A DNA stretch of 64,000 bases. Source: Gracilimonas sp046602855. Lineage in GTDB: Bacteria; Bacteroidota; Rhodothermia; Balneolales; Balneolaceae. Position 1 is the stretch's first letter, and each line of letters opens with the position of its first letter. Of this stretch, positions 10,028 through 19,065 are shown one piece after another. The notes beneath the pieces were generated by a model, which worked only from the letters and a program-made list of their open reading frames with translations, made no database searches and had not been told where the DNA came from. A program made the position numbers and the translations under genes. Where the stretch lies: contig NZ_JBKINJ010000002.1 in assembly GCF_046602855.1 (NCBI RefSeq), positions 62,001 through 126,000 of the forward strand. The letters are read 5' to 3'.

Positions 10028-11401
10028 ATGACTGAGATTACACAAAAAAAACCGATCGCCGCTATTGCAACTCCAATTGGTGAAGGGGGCATTGCCGTTA
10101 TCCGCGTTTCAGGGCAAGGTGCCATATCTACCATTGATCGGGCTTTTAAAGGGAAAGACCTAACGAAACAGAACTCGCATACCGTTCATTTTGGCAAGAT
10201 CATGAACAAAGATGACTTTCCGGTGGATGAAGTGCTTATTACATTATTTCATTCTCCCAGATCTTACACCGGTGAGGAAACCGTTGAAATATCTTGTCAT
10301 GGCGGGGTTTTGGTCACACAATCTGTTCTTGAAACTATATTGACTCTGGGAGTCCGCTCTGCGGAACCGGGTGAATTCACCCAGCGAGCTTTTCTGAATG
10401 GCAAACTTGATCTCGATCAAGCCGAAGCGGTTGCAGACCTGATCCATGCCAAGAGCTCAAAAGCTGTTGATGCCGCCCATCAACAGCTTGAAGGCCGACT
10501 CGGTGCACATATTAAAAATTTCAGGCAGCAGATCATTGATGCCACCGCTATGGTTGAACTGGAGCTGGATTTTATTGAAGAAGACGTGGAATTTGCCAAC
10601 AAAGAGCAACTGCAGAAACTGTTGGAAGAGCTTGATAATGAGATCACTGAACTTCTCGAAACTTATGAAACCGGCCGGTTAGTCAAAGATGGTGTTAAGA
10701 CCGTACTCATCGGGCGACCCAATGCCGGGAAATCCACCTTGTTAAATACTTTGGTGGGCAGTGACCGCGCCATCGTAACGGAAATAGCCGGAACCACTCG
10801 AGACACCATCGATGCCGACTGGAGCTACGATGGGCTGTTATTCAAGCTGATCGATACAGCAGGTCTTCGTGAAACGGAAGATGTGATCGAAGCCGAAGGC
10901 GTTAAGCGATCTCAGAAAGCCTTTGAACAAGCCGACCTTGTGATCTATCTCAAAGATCTCTCCAATCCATTCATGGATATAGAGCGAAAAGAGATCGCTG
11001 ATTTTCAATCAAGAGCTGAAGACACACCGTTCATACTGATCGGTACCAAAGCGGATATTGAAATACAGGAAGAATGGCGAACCGAGTTTGACCTAAAAAT
11101 TTCAGCTTTGGAGGGAGAGAAGATCAAAGACCTGAAACAGTTACTTAAAGATCGCGCTTTGGAGAATAAGCATTATGACGCTTCCAGTTTGTTAGTCACT
11201 TCCACTCGCCATCGCGACGCCCTTCAAAAAACTAAAGAGCATGTTCAAAGTGCCTTGCGTGCACTTTCGCAAAATTTGACAGGAGATTTTCTATCGATCG
11301 ACCTAAGAGCAGCTCTCAAAGAACTTGGGATCATCACCGGAGAGATCACTAATGAAGATGTTTTAGACTCAATCTTTTCCCGTTTTTGTATTGGCAAATA
11401 A
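10028..11401 (+). CDS. mnmE: tRNA uridine-5-carboxymethylaminomethyl GTPase MnmE
   Basis: With MnmG it modifies the wobble uridine (cmnm5U34) of certain tRNAs. The 457-aa protein has the N-terminal TrmE domain (PIAAIATPIGEGGIAVIRVS, residues 8-27), a helical domain, the inserted G domain with P-loop GRPNAGKST (about residue 228) and DTAG (about residue 274), and the diagnostic C-terminal FCIGK with the catalytic Cys. The length is normal. The start is an ATG 7 bases after a TTTATT stretch. It is monocistronic as far as can be seen. Confidence 0.97.
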   Translation: MTEITQKKPIAAIATPIGEGGIAVIRVSGQGAISTIDRAFKGKDLTKQNSHTVHFGKIMNKDDFPVDEVLITLFHSPRSYTGEETVEISCHGGVLVTQSVLETILTLGVRSAEPGEFTQRAFLNGKLDLDQAEAVADLIHAKSSKAVDAAHQQLEGRLGAHIKNFRQQIIDATAMVELELDFIEEDVEFANKEQLQKLLEELDNEITELLETYETGRLVKDGVKTVLIGRPNAGKSTLLNTLVGSDRAIVTEIAGTTRDTIDADWSYDGLLFKLIDTAGLRETEDVIEAEGVKRSQKAFEQADLVIYLKDLSNPFMDIERKEIADFQSRAEDTPFILIGTKADIEIQEEWRTEFDLKISALEGEKIKDLKQLLKDRALENKHYDASSLLVTSTRHRDALQKTKEHVQSALRALSQNLTGDFLSIDLRAALKELGIITGEITNEDVLDSIFSRFCIGK

Positions 11402-11432
11402 AAAAGCCCGCAGGATTTAGACCATGCGAGCT
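11401..11432 (-). terminator. Minus-strand terminator far downstream of the ABC permease genes
   Basis: On the minus strand a 10-bp stem with one G-U pair and one bulge (AGCTCGCATGG / CCTGCGGGCT) is followed by a T run. It lies about 275 bases beyond the stop of the permease gene at 11706. Confidence 0.6.
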
Positions 11433-11705
11433 CTCACTAACCATAACTCACTATCTTAATACGAAAGCTGAAGGGTTATTAGCTCACCTAGCAGTCTATC
11501 ATTCGGTCATGAGACTAATTTTATGAGTCTAAACGGATCTTACCTTCTTAGTCTATCTCACCAAGATGACGATTTTTATTTTTTTAAAGTCACTGATCGA
11601 CCCTCAATGAAGTTCTGCATTTGGCCTACATAAGACCCGCCTGTCAAACCTTTCACCCGCTACAATTTTTTCTTCAGAATTCTGAAGTTCTCCTTTCTAA
11701 ATCGC
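11433..11705. other. Gene-free convergent 3' region
   Basis: No ORF is supported here. Apart from the plus-strand terminator, it holds a small hairpin (AGACT ... AGTCT around 11512-11530) and four CTCAC pentamers (11433, 11447, 11483, 11557), which read GTGAG on the minus strand. It could be long 3' UTR or a small RNA. I could not match it to tmRNA, RNase P RNA, SRP RNA or a known riboswitch by eye. Confidence 0.35.
11551..11586 (+). terminator. Plus-strand terminator downstream of mnmE
   Basis: A 7-bp stem with one bulged T (GTCTATCT / AGATGAC, loop CACCA) is followed by a T-rich tract on the plus strand. It is 150 bases past the mnmE stop and lies beyond the opposite-strand terminator at 11401-11432, so the two transcripts would overlap. 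Confidence 0.6.
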
Positions 11706-12950
11706 TTATTCGTACCTAAGCGATTCAACCGGATCTACCTTTGCTGCTTTAATGGCGGGAAATATCCCGGCTAAAAGTCCGATGAGACCCAGAACTCCTA
11801 CCGTTACAACAACTGCAAGCTGAGAGATCTCAGGATTACCCAGAAAATCAGCAGCTCCTCCTTCCAGATCCATAGACTGCACTCCGAAAACTATAGCTGA
11901 TGAAATAGCGATACCAAGTCCCCCTCCTAAAAATGAAATGAACAGAGACTCAAAAATAAATTGAATAATAATATGAACCTTTCTGGCACCTACAGCGAGC
12001 TTTATTCCAATTTCCCGGGTTCGCTCCTTCACCACTACGAACATGATATTTGCCACACCCACCCCGGCGATCATCAATGTAAAGAAACCGACTGTAAACA
12101 AGAATATCTCCAACCCTGTAGCCACTTTCTGATTCATTTCCTCCATCTCAATGAAATCCCACATTGGCATGGCCTGTTCATCAGCCGGATCGAAGTTATA
12201 CTTAGAAGCCATGATATTTGTGATCCCTGCCTTGATACTTTCCTGAAGGGCTGGATCCTGAGGACGGATCAACATAGATCCCACGTTTCTATTTCCGTAC
12301 ATATTCCTGAATGTGGTGTAAGGGATAATGGCGCGATCAGCATCGGGACCATTATTCATAGAGGTCTGCATTTTGGGTTTCATTACTCCAACCACGGTAA
12401 AAGGTGTGTTGTCTAGCATTACCTTCTGCCCAATCGGATTGTCATCACCGAAAAGACGTACGGCGATCTCATCTCCCAGGAAAAGCACCCTGCGCATCTC
12501 ATCCACATCACGCTCATTGATGAACCGACCACCCGCTGCAGGATACATGGTTCTCATGATCTCAAAGTCGGGGTTTACTCCTTCCATGAATGTATTTGTG
12601 GTTACATTTTCTGTTTTCAGCTGTGCTCCCCAACGACCATACTGTGGACTCGAATACTGAATTCCCGGAACGGCATCCTGCAACAGATCAACATCCGCTT
12701 CGGTGAAAGAAATGCGACGACCAATTCCCAGTCCTTCATAATTCATGCTGGTTTGTCCACCATAAACAACGATAACCTGATTTCCGGCTCCAAGCATCCC
12801 TTCCATCAAGCTGGTTCCCAGCCCACGGCCAAATGCCAGCAAGAGAACTACAGATAGAGTTCCCCACGCAATAGCCGTCAGTGTCAGAAAAGAACGGAGT
12901 TTTTGCTTGCCCAGGTCAGAAAAGAATTCAGTGAATAAGGTGCGCCACAT
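11706..12950 (-). CDS. MacB-like ABC transporter permease (second of pair)
   Basis: A 414-aa permease with an N-terminal membrane helix (about residues 18-40), a large periplasmic MacB_PCD domain, and three C-terminal helices in an FtsX-like domain. The family hallmark is the cytoplasmic loop VKERTREIGIKLAVGAR followed by IIIQFIFESL. It shares architecture and many motifs with the upstream permease, so the pair probably arose by duplication and forms a heterodimer. The gap to the upstream gene is 24 bases. No ATPase gene is next to the cluster, so it must be encoded elsewhere. Substrate unknown. Confidence 0.88.
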   Translation of the reverse strand: MWRTLFTEFFSDLGKQKLRSFLTLTAIAWGTLSVVLLLAFGRGLGTSLMEGMLGAGNQVIVVYGGQTSMNYEGLGIGRRISFTEADVDLLQDAVPGIQYSSPQYGRWGAQLKTENVTTNTFMEGVNPDFEIMRTMYPAAGGRFINERDVDEMRRVLFLGDEIAVRLFGDDNPIGQKVMLDNTPFTVVGVMKPKMQTSMNNGPDADRAIIPYTTFRNMYGNRNVGSMLIRPQDPALQESIKAGITNIMASKYNFDPADEQAMPMWDFIEMEEMNQKVATGLEIFLFTVGFFTLMIAGVGVANIMFVVVKERTREIGIKLAVGARKVHIIIQFIFESLFISFLGGGLGIAISSAIVFGVQSMDLEGGAADFLGNPEISQLAVVVTVGVLGLIGLLAGIFPAIKAAKVDPVESLRYE

Positions 12951-12974
12951 ATCAGTTTACATTACAGGTTTAAA

Positions 12975-14204
12975 TTATTGTCTCAGGCATTCAACTACAT
13001 CCAGTCTTGATGCTCGCCAGGCCGGTAACAGTCCGGAGGCAAATCCCACAAATCCCAGTACAGCAAAAGCGATCAGTCCCACCTCGGGTGAGAAGTACGG
13101 GGTTCCCACAAATTCCTTGATCGGAATATCCTGCATGGCCTCAACCAAAAGCCACCCAATAAGATAGCCGGCTGAAGCTCCTATACCCACTATCATAAAA
13201 GTCTCCATAAAGAATTGAGTCATGATATGATGTCTTCTTGCCCCGGAAGCCCTTCGGATACCGATCTCTTTCATGCGCTCCTGTACTACCACAAACATGA
13301 TGTTTGCCACACCGATGCCACCCACTGCCAGGGTAAAGAATCCTATCAGGCCCAGAAATCCATTAATACCTAAGAACATGATGTTGATGAATGACCAAAA
13401 CTCATTGGTATCCCAGATCCCTATCGCGTCTTTGTCTGCCGGATCAAAGCGGTGTTTTCGCCCCATCACCATATAGACCTGATCCTGAATAGCAGGAGCA
13501 AGCGCCGGATCTGCCGGTGTGTATAATATGTTGTTTATGATCTCAGTGCCCATCATGACAGAAAAAGTGGATGCCGGAATAAATGATCGGTCTCTGTCCT
13601 GCTGTGAATAGGAAGAATTCTGGATCTTTTCCTGAAGTACGCCTATGACTGTAAAAGGAGTGTTGGATACCATCACCTGTTTCCCAACCGGATCCTCCTC
13701 GCCGAATAGATTTTCAGCCAGCCGATTTCCCAGAAAGATCACCCTGCGGCGGTCATCCATATCTCGTTGGTTCAGCCATCGGCCTCCTGGTACTTCAAAC
13801 GTATTTCTCAATTCCTGATATACCGGATAGACGCCTCCGACTGAAGAAGTTCTGCGCTTATCACCATTAGAAATTTCAAGGCTTCTCATGTATTCCGGCG
13901 TTGCGACATCGATACCAACAATTTCGTCTTTAAGTAGTTTTGCATCCTGTTCACGATACCGGATAGGGCGGCCAATTCCGTAGCCTTCGTAAGGCTTGGT
14001 CGTTTGTCCACCAAACATGATCGCAATCTGGTCTCCCATACCCCGCATATTCAATACGGTCTGATCACGGAATCCCATTCCAAAAGCCAGCAACAGAATT
14101 AGCGTAGCGGTTCCCCACATGATACCGAAAATGGTAAGGAAGCTGCGCAAGCGCTGCTGGTTGAGGTTTTGGAATAGTTCTTTAAATAAAGCCGGGAGTA
14201 ACAT
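12975..14204 (-). CDS. MacB-like ABC transporter permease (first of pair)
   Basis: A 409-aa permease homologous to its downstream neighbour: N-terminal helix, periplasmic MacB_PCD domain, C-terminal FtsX helices. The loop VQERMKEIGIRRASGARR is the typical coupling segment. It starts 20 bases after the adaptor stop, giving the order adaptor-permease-permease, as in tripartite efflux or lipoprotein-export systems of this phylum. The ATPase partner is missing locally. A role in antimicrobial or metabolite efflux is plausible but not shown. Confidence 0.88.
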   Translation of the reverse strand: MLLPALFKELFQNLNQQRLRSFLTIFGIMWGTATLILLLAFGMGFRDQTVLNMRGMGDQIAIMFGGQTTKPYEGYGIGRPIRYREQDAKLLKDEIVGIDVATPEYMRSLEISNGDKRRTSSVGGVYPVYQELRNTFEVPGGRWLNQRDMDDRRRVIFLGNRLAENLFGEEDPVGKQVMVSNTPFTVIGVLQEKIQNSSYSQQDRDRSFIPASTFSVMMGTEIINNILYTPADPALAPAIQDQVYMVMGRKHRFDPADKDAIGIWDTNEFWSFINIMFLGINGFLGLIGFFTLAVGGIGVANIMFVVVQERMKEIGIRRASGARRHHIMTQFFMETFMIVGIGASAGYLIGWLLVEAMQDIPIKEFVGTPYFSPEVGLIAFAVLGFVGFASGLLPAWRASRLDVVECLRQ

Positions 14205-14224
14205 ATTGATCTACATTAAATGAT

Positions 14225-15346
14225 TTATCTTACAGTGAGGGTTTTAACCGGACGTTCCAATACTTTATCGCCCTCTCTTAAACCTTCGAGTACGGCTACG
14301 GTGATGGCGTCACTCATACCAATTTGGATCTCTTTTTCCTCACGGCTGCCCGGCTCTGAACCCGGCAGATCCACATAAGCTTTACCATCTCTCATCTCAA
14401 CAACACGTTCCGGAATGGTCAGTGTATTTTCCAGTTTTTTGATTATGATATCGGCATTAGCAGAGTATCCGGCCCTCAAAACGGCTCCGTTTGAATTTGT
14501 TATTCTTATCTCAACCGGAAATACGGTTGCATTATCCTGCTCTTGTGCCTTCAAAGAAATATGTGATACCTCTCCACGAATGGTATCACTTGGCAAGGCA
14601 CCGATCTTGATCTCAACAGGCATACCGATCTCTACTTTACCGATATCGATCTCATCTACCGTTCCTTTGAACAACAGGTTTTCCATTTCAGCAATGGTCA
14701 TAAGAGGTGTACCTGCCTGATAGGATGTCAAAGGAACCACAGGTTCTCCCACGTCTACCAGTTCCTCAAGGATATACCCATCAATAGGTGCTCGAATAAC
14801 GGATTCAATGAGAACATCGCCCATTTTGATACGGCCGGATTCGAGTAGCTGCAATCGCTCGTTTGCGATCTGCTTTCTCACCATAACATCACTGTGTCTT
14901 TCTTTTAATTGATCGTATTCCTGCTGAGCCACAAGCTTGCGCTCAAGCAACTGACTCATTCTATCTAACTCTTTTCGTAAATTCTCTTCCTCGATCTCGA
15001 TTCGCTCCAGGCTTCTTTTCGCTTCTGCTAATTCAAGTGGAGTGGGGTCCGGACTCACTTCGATCAGCGGGTCCCCTTTTCGAACATAATCGCCGGCTTC
15101 AGCATATAGCTTACTTACAACCCCTGATAATTTTGACTTGACCGCTATCTCATTTTCAGGTTCAATAGTTCCAACTGCCAGAGCCTTTTCAACTATGGTC
15201 CCTATCTCTGCCGTTACATGTGGTTCTTCCTGAGAATTAGCCTCTTCCGCATTATTACTGTAGCTGTAGTAGAAGCCTCCGCCACCTAATACGATAACCA
15301 CTAAGGTTACTACCCAGATCCATGTTTTTCTTTTTTGCTTTGCCAT
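14225..15346 (-). CDS. Periplasmic adaptor (HlyD/MacA-type membrane fusion protein)
   Basis: A 373-aa protein anchored by an N-terminal helix (about residues 8-27). A lipoyl half-motif follows (VKSKLSGVVSKLYAEAGDYV, about residues 64-83), then a coiled-coil hairpin of about 80 residues (SLERIEIEEENLRKELDRM onward), the second lipoyl half (VIRAPIDGYILEELVDVGE), and beta-barrel/MP domains. This is the standard MacA-like layout bridging inner-membrane permeases to an outer-membrane channel. It is the first gene of the minus-strand adaptor-permease-permease set. No outer-membrane channel gene is nearby. Confidence 0.88.
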   Translation of the reverse strand: MAKQKRKTWIWVVTLVVIVLGGGGFYYSYSNNAEEANSQEEPHVTAEIGTIVEKALAVGTIEPENEIAVKSKLSGVVSKLYAEAGDYVRKGDPLIEVSPDPTPLELAEAKRSLERIEIEEENLRKELDRMSQLLERKLVAQQEYDQLKERHSDVMVRKQIANERLQLLESGRIKMGDVLIESVIRAPIDGYILEELVDVGEPVVPLTSYQAGTPLMTIAEMENLLFKGTVDEIDIGKVEIGMPVEIKIGALPSDTIRGEVSHISLKAQEQDNATVFPVEIRITNSNGAVLRAGYSANADIIIKKLENTLTIPERVVEMRDGKAYVDLPGSEPGSREEKEIQIGMSDAITVAVLEGLREGDKVLERPVKTLTVR

Positions 15347-15598
15347 GATGATTTTAATGAAATTGAATTGGTTTTGACTGTCTCTACGATTCCATCTTTG
15401 TAATGTTTCTATATTTTTTCTAAACCTTCCTATGAATATTTCTCATCAGGATTGGAAACAGCTATTATTGTGCGCCGAACCGCATAAAAAATCCTTAAAT
15501 ATTTCATTGGCCTGAACTAACATTTTCAATATTATGAACTCATAAGCATGCCATGTTTGTTACCTTTCTAAATATCCATTAAATATTAATTTCTGATC

Positions 15599-16429
15599 TT
15601 GAGTGACTACAACACATTTATAAAAGAACTTGCAAAAGCACACAGAGATGTGTCTACCTGCCCTCCTCCCGAAATGGTGATCTCCTTTTTTGAGCACTTA
15701 CTAAGCATGCTGTTTCCTGAGTTTACACATGAACGTAAGACCAATGAAAATTCTGTAAGGGAATCACTTGATGTCTGTAAATTGGAACTCCGAACTATTC
15801 TGGATCAAAATAAGGAGTGCGTTAAAAGTGGCCGAAGCGGACTAGAAGATGCTTTTTTCGACAAACTTCCCTTCATCCGCAAAGCGCTGATCGAAGATGT
15901 GGAAGCGATCTATGCCGGTGACCCTGCTGCTAAAAGCAAAGGCGAGATCATTCGAACCTATCCTGGATTCTATGCCATTGCTGCACACCGAATAGCCCAT
16001 GAATTACTGCAGCTTGGTGTAAACCTCATACCAAGGATCATTTCAGAATTTGCACACCGGCAAACTGGTATTGATATTCACCCGGGGGCTGAGATCGGAG
16101 ACCATTTTTGTATAGATCACGGTACCGGCGTGGTGATCGGTGAGACCACAAAGATCGGTTCAAACGTCAAGATCTATCAGGGTGTGACTCTTGGCGGGCT
16201 AAGCGTCAGAAAAGAGGACGCTAAAATAAAACGCCACCCAACCATTCAAGATAACGTAGTGATCTATTCCGGTGCCACGATCCTTGGGGGCGATACCGTG
16301 GTTGGTTCTGGCAGTATCATCGGTGGTAATGTGTGGCTGACCAAAAACGTGCCTGCTAATTCCAAGATCTATTACAAAGCCAAAATGTCGAATACCGAAG
16401 GTGAAACGGATACGATAACGTATAAGTAG
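15599..16429 (+). CDS. cysE: Serine O-acetyltransferase
   Basis: Acetylates L-serine with acetyl-CoA to O-acetylserine, the first step of cysteine synthesis. The 276-aa protein has an N-terminal helical SATase region and a C-terminal left-handed beta-helix. The hexapeptide part IDIHPGAEIGDHFCIDHGTG includes the catalytic His/Asp, and IYQGVTLGG completes the signature. The start is a TTG at 15599; the next ATG would remove about 23 residues of the helical domain. cysM lies 1.2 kb downstream on the same strand, with an oppositely oriented propeller gene between them. Confidence 0.92.
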   Translation: MSDYNTFIKELAKAHRDVSTCPPPEMVISFFEHLLSMLFPEFTHERKTNENSVRESLDVCKLELRTILDQNKECVKSGRSGLEDAFFDKLPFIRKALIEDVEAIYAGDPAAKSKGEIIRTYPGFYAIAAHRIAHELLQLGVNLIPRIISEFAHRQTGIDIHPGAEIGDHFCIDHGTGVVIGETTKIGSNVKIYQGVTLGGLSVRKEDAKIKRHPTIQDNVVIYSGATILGGDTVVGSGSIIGGNVWLTKNVPANSKIYYKAKMSNTEGETDTITYK

Positions 16430-16435
16430 ATTATT

Positions 16436-17491
16436 TCAACCAGAATAATCGATCTCATAGACTTCCAAAGAATGCCTGCCATCTTCGCGAGCAACCTTAA
16501 ATAGAACTTCATTATTTCTAATATCCATCAACCTATACTCATCATTACTTTGAGGAAGGGTAACTGTTGTTATAAATTTTCCCTCAATTGAATAAATATC
16601 AATTTCTTCTGCTTCCCCATAGACCTTACTGCGGTGAGCCCAAATAAAATTCTTATCATCTATTTCAATATTCTGAAAAACCGGTTTTTCATCATTAGAA
16701 TTTGAAAGCATCGAAGCAGCCTGACTTGATATCCTTTTAGCATTTTCAATTCTTATTTCGTTTTCTTTTTGGGTACGCACAACAGGATCGAAAGGGTTTC
16801 CAAATTGTACCAGTTTGTTATCTTTTACATTAAATTTATACAAATGATAATCGGGTGATTTACCAACTGTAATTATTTCTCCTTCCTCTGAAATATCCCA
16901 AGTTCCCCAGCCAGAAATAAACTCATACATCTCATTATCTGAATTTTCATTAATTGAAAAATATAATTCAGCATCTTCAAGCCGGGTATCAATTTTGTGT
17001 ATTCTGATTTTATCAAGCCCGGTTGAAGGATCAGGACTCATAGTCCAATAAAACAAGTCAGTTGCATTTCTTTGAAAACTCCGTGTATGAGCATAGAGCA
17101 ATGCATTGTGGGGAGTGGAAAGTTCACTAATCAAATTATAAGTTTTATTCCATATAGCAATCTTCGCATTCCCAAGATCAGTAACAATAATATCTCCGGT
17201 ATTATTTGATGCAATGGACATTGGCACCATTAACTCGCCGGGCCCTCTTCCTTCATTCCCTAATTTTTGGATAAATTTTCCATCATTATTATAGACAAAA
17301 ATTGATTTTTCTGATGAAGGCAGCAGTATTACCCTACAGTCATTTGTAAAAACTGCGTCACGAATATTACCGAAAAAAATATCCCCCTCTTCACTTTCTT
17401 CAATTGAATAAGAATAGATCAACCTAATATTCGTGTCCTCTAACGGCGGCGTAAAAGACAAGAAAAATGATATTATAAAAAAGTAAATCAT
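16436..17491 (-). CDS. 6-bladed beta-propeller (NHL-like) exported protein
   Basis: A 351-aa protein with a hydrophobic N-terminal signal (MIYFFIISFFLSFTP). Blade-like repeats follow, such as IFVYNNDGKFIQKLGNEGRG followed by PGELMVPMSI (about residues 84-113), the pattern of '6-bladed beta-propeller' (BF3831-type) proteins common in Bacteroidota. It is probably periplasmic or surface exposed. Base composition is more AT-rich than cysE and cysM on either side, and it lies antisense between them, so it may be a later insertion. No function can be given. Confidence 0.6.
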   Translation of the reverse strand: MIYFFIISFFLSFTPPLEDTNIRLIYSYSIEESEEGDIFFGNIRDAVFTNDCRVILLPSSEKSIFVYNNDGKFIQKLGNEGRGPGELMVPMSIASNNTGDIIVTDLGNAKIAIWNKTYNLISELSTPHNALLYAHTRSFQRNATDLFYWTMSPDPSTGLDKIRIHKIDTRLEDAELYFSINENSDNEMYEFISGWGTWDISEEGEIITVGKSPDYHLYKFNVKDNKLVQFGNPFDPVVRTQKENEIRIENAKRISSQAASMLSNSNDEKPVFQNIEIDDKNFIWAHRSKVYGEAEEIDIYSIEGKFITTVTLPQSNDEYRLMDIRNNEVLFKVAREDGRHSLEVYEIDYSG

Positions 17492-17656
17492 AGTCTTTCT
17501 GTTATCACAGTATTGCCTGATAATTGGCTTTATTAAACGCTATCAAATTACCTCTTCATAAAACACATGAGTAAAAGCGACTCTTTTTACATTCAAATTG
17601 GTTATCAGATTATAACAAAATATTTTAAGTGCCACTAAAGTACGAAAAGACAAACC

Positions 17657-18538
17657 ATGAAAATCGAAGAACTCATCGGCAACACTCCCCTTATTGAATT
17701 GCAAAAAATCCCAACCAACAAGAATGTAACGATCTATTGTAAGCTTGAGGGACAAAATCCCGGCGGTAGTGTTAAAGACAGGGCGGCATTAGGGATGATC
17801 AACGGAGCGCTGGATCGTGGTGATATTAAACCCGGCGATACTTTGGTTGAAGCCACAAGTGGCAACACTGGTATAGCCCTGGCCATGATCGCTTCGATGA
17901 AAGGATTGAAGATCAAATTACTGATGCCGGAAAGTGCCACCGAAGAGCGGGTAAAATCCATGAAAGCTTTTGGAGCTGAAGTCATCCTCACACCTGCTGA
18001 TAAAACAATTGAATATTCCCGGGAACTGGCACAAAAAATGGCTGACGATGAAGGTTTTTTTCAGTTGAATCAATTTGGCAATCCTGATAATTACAAAATG
18101 CACGAACGCACTACCGGGCCTGAAATATGGGAAGATACAGACGGTAATATCAGCCATTTCGTTTCTGCGATGGGCACCACCGGAACCATCATGGGTGTAT
18201 CCCGTTTCCTGAAATCTCAAGATCCGGATGTGCAGATCGTAGGCACTCAACCGACCGAGGGTTCTTCCATTCCCGGCATCCGAAGATGGTCACCTGAGTA
18301 CTTGCCTGAAATATTTGAGGCTGACCGAGTTGACAGGATTGTGGATGTGAGTCAGGATGAGGCCACTGAAATGGCACGACGTATGGCGAAAGAGGAAGGT
18401 ATCTTTGCGGGAATGAGCAGTGGAGGAGCCTTGACAGCCGCCCTTAAAATTGCTGAGGAAATCGATGAGGGTATCATCGTTTGCATCACCTGCGATCGTG
18501 GTGACCGTTACCTGAGTTCACCTTTGTTTGGTACATAA
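17657..18538 (+). CDS. cysM: Cysteine synthase (CysM-type)
   Basis: PLP enzyme that makes cysteine from O-acetylserine and sulfide or thiosulfate. The 293-aa length is the short CysM length. The PLP-lysine motif GGSVKDRAALGMI (about residues 35-47) and the phosphate/substrate loop EATSGNTGIALAMI (about residues 64-77) are intact, as is the C-terminal ITCDRGDRYLSS. It pairs functionally with cysE upstream. The choice of CysM over CysK rests on length and the C-terminal DRGxRYLS form. Confidence 0.93.
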   Translation: MKIEELIGNTPLIELQKIPTNKNVTIYCKLEGQNPGGSVKDRAALGMINGALDRGDIKPGDTLVEATSGNTGIALAMIASMKGLKIKLLMPESATEERVKSMKAFGAEVILTPADKTIEYSRELAQKMADDEGFFQLNQFGNPDNYKMHERTTGPEIWEDTDGNISHFVSAMGTTGTIMGVSRFLKSQDPDVQIVGTQPTEGSSIPGIRRWSPEYLPEIFEADRVDRIVDVSQDEATEMARRMAKEEGIFAGMSSGGALTAALKIAEEIDEGIIVCITCDRGDRYLSSPLFGT

Positions 18539-18568
18539 AAAAAGCCTCATCAACTTAATGATGAGGCT
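18537..18568. terminator. Terminator between cysM and secG
   Basis: A perfect 10-bp stem, AGCCTCATCA / TGATGAGGCT, with a six-base loop. The A run on its left (18537-18542) gives a T run for the minus-strand secG transcript. On the plus side a weaker ATACTTTTT follows. Confidence 0.8.
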
Positions 18569-18594
18569 CTAAATACTTTTTAGAAAGGTGTGTA

Positions 18595-18972
18595 TTAGTT
18601 TCCGCCCTCTTCTGAAGTTCCGTCTTGGTCATCGCTTTGAGTCTGAGGAATAGCAGGCGAGGTTTCTGATGGTGACTCAATTGGAGCATTCATTCCCGGT
18701 GCCCCTTCCTGCAGAATACTTCGGTTGACCTCACCTCTGTCGATGGCGAAATTTGCCAATACGCACAAGGTCAAGAAGATACCTGCAAGTATGGAAGTTG
18801 CTTTTGAAAGCAGATCCGCAGTTCTTCGCGCACCGAGTCCGCCACCGCCTCCGATAGCTCCGGCTCCACCCATTCCGGAAATTCCTTGACCCTGCCCCGG
18901 TTGTAACAAAACAACCACGATCAGCAGAAAACAAATGACAGCAATGACACCAACAATTATATTATAAAGCAT
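18595..18972 (-). CDS. secG: Preprotein translocase subunit SecG
   Basis: Small inner-membrane subunit of the SecYEG channel. The 125-aa protein has two helices (about residues 3-22 and 57-76) flanking the conserved cytoplasmic loop: LLQPGQGQGISGMGG, then a glycine-rich stretch and RRTADLLSKATSIL. The C-terminal tail is acidic and low in complexity (SPSETSPAIPQTQSDDQDG), which is common in this phylum. It is monocistronic and converges on cysM. Confidence 0.93.
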   Translation of the reverse strand: MLYNIIVGVIAVICFLLIVVVLLQPGQGQGISGMGGAGAIGGGGGLGARRTADLLSKATSILAGIFLTLCVLANFAIDRGEVNRSILQEGAPGMNAPIESPSETSPAIPQTQSDDQDGTSEEGGN

Positions 18973-19065
18973 GTAATTAGATTCTTATCTTTTTTGGAGG
19001 GTGCAAAGATACCCATTTTTGCATACTATCCCAAGCATAGGAGTATCAAAATATACAATTAACGA

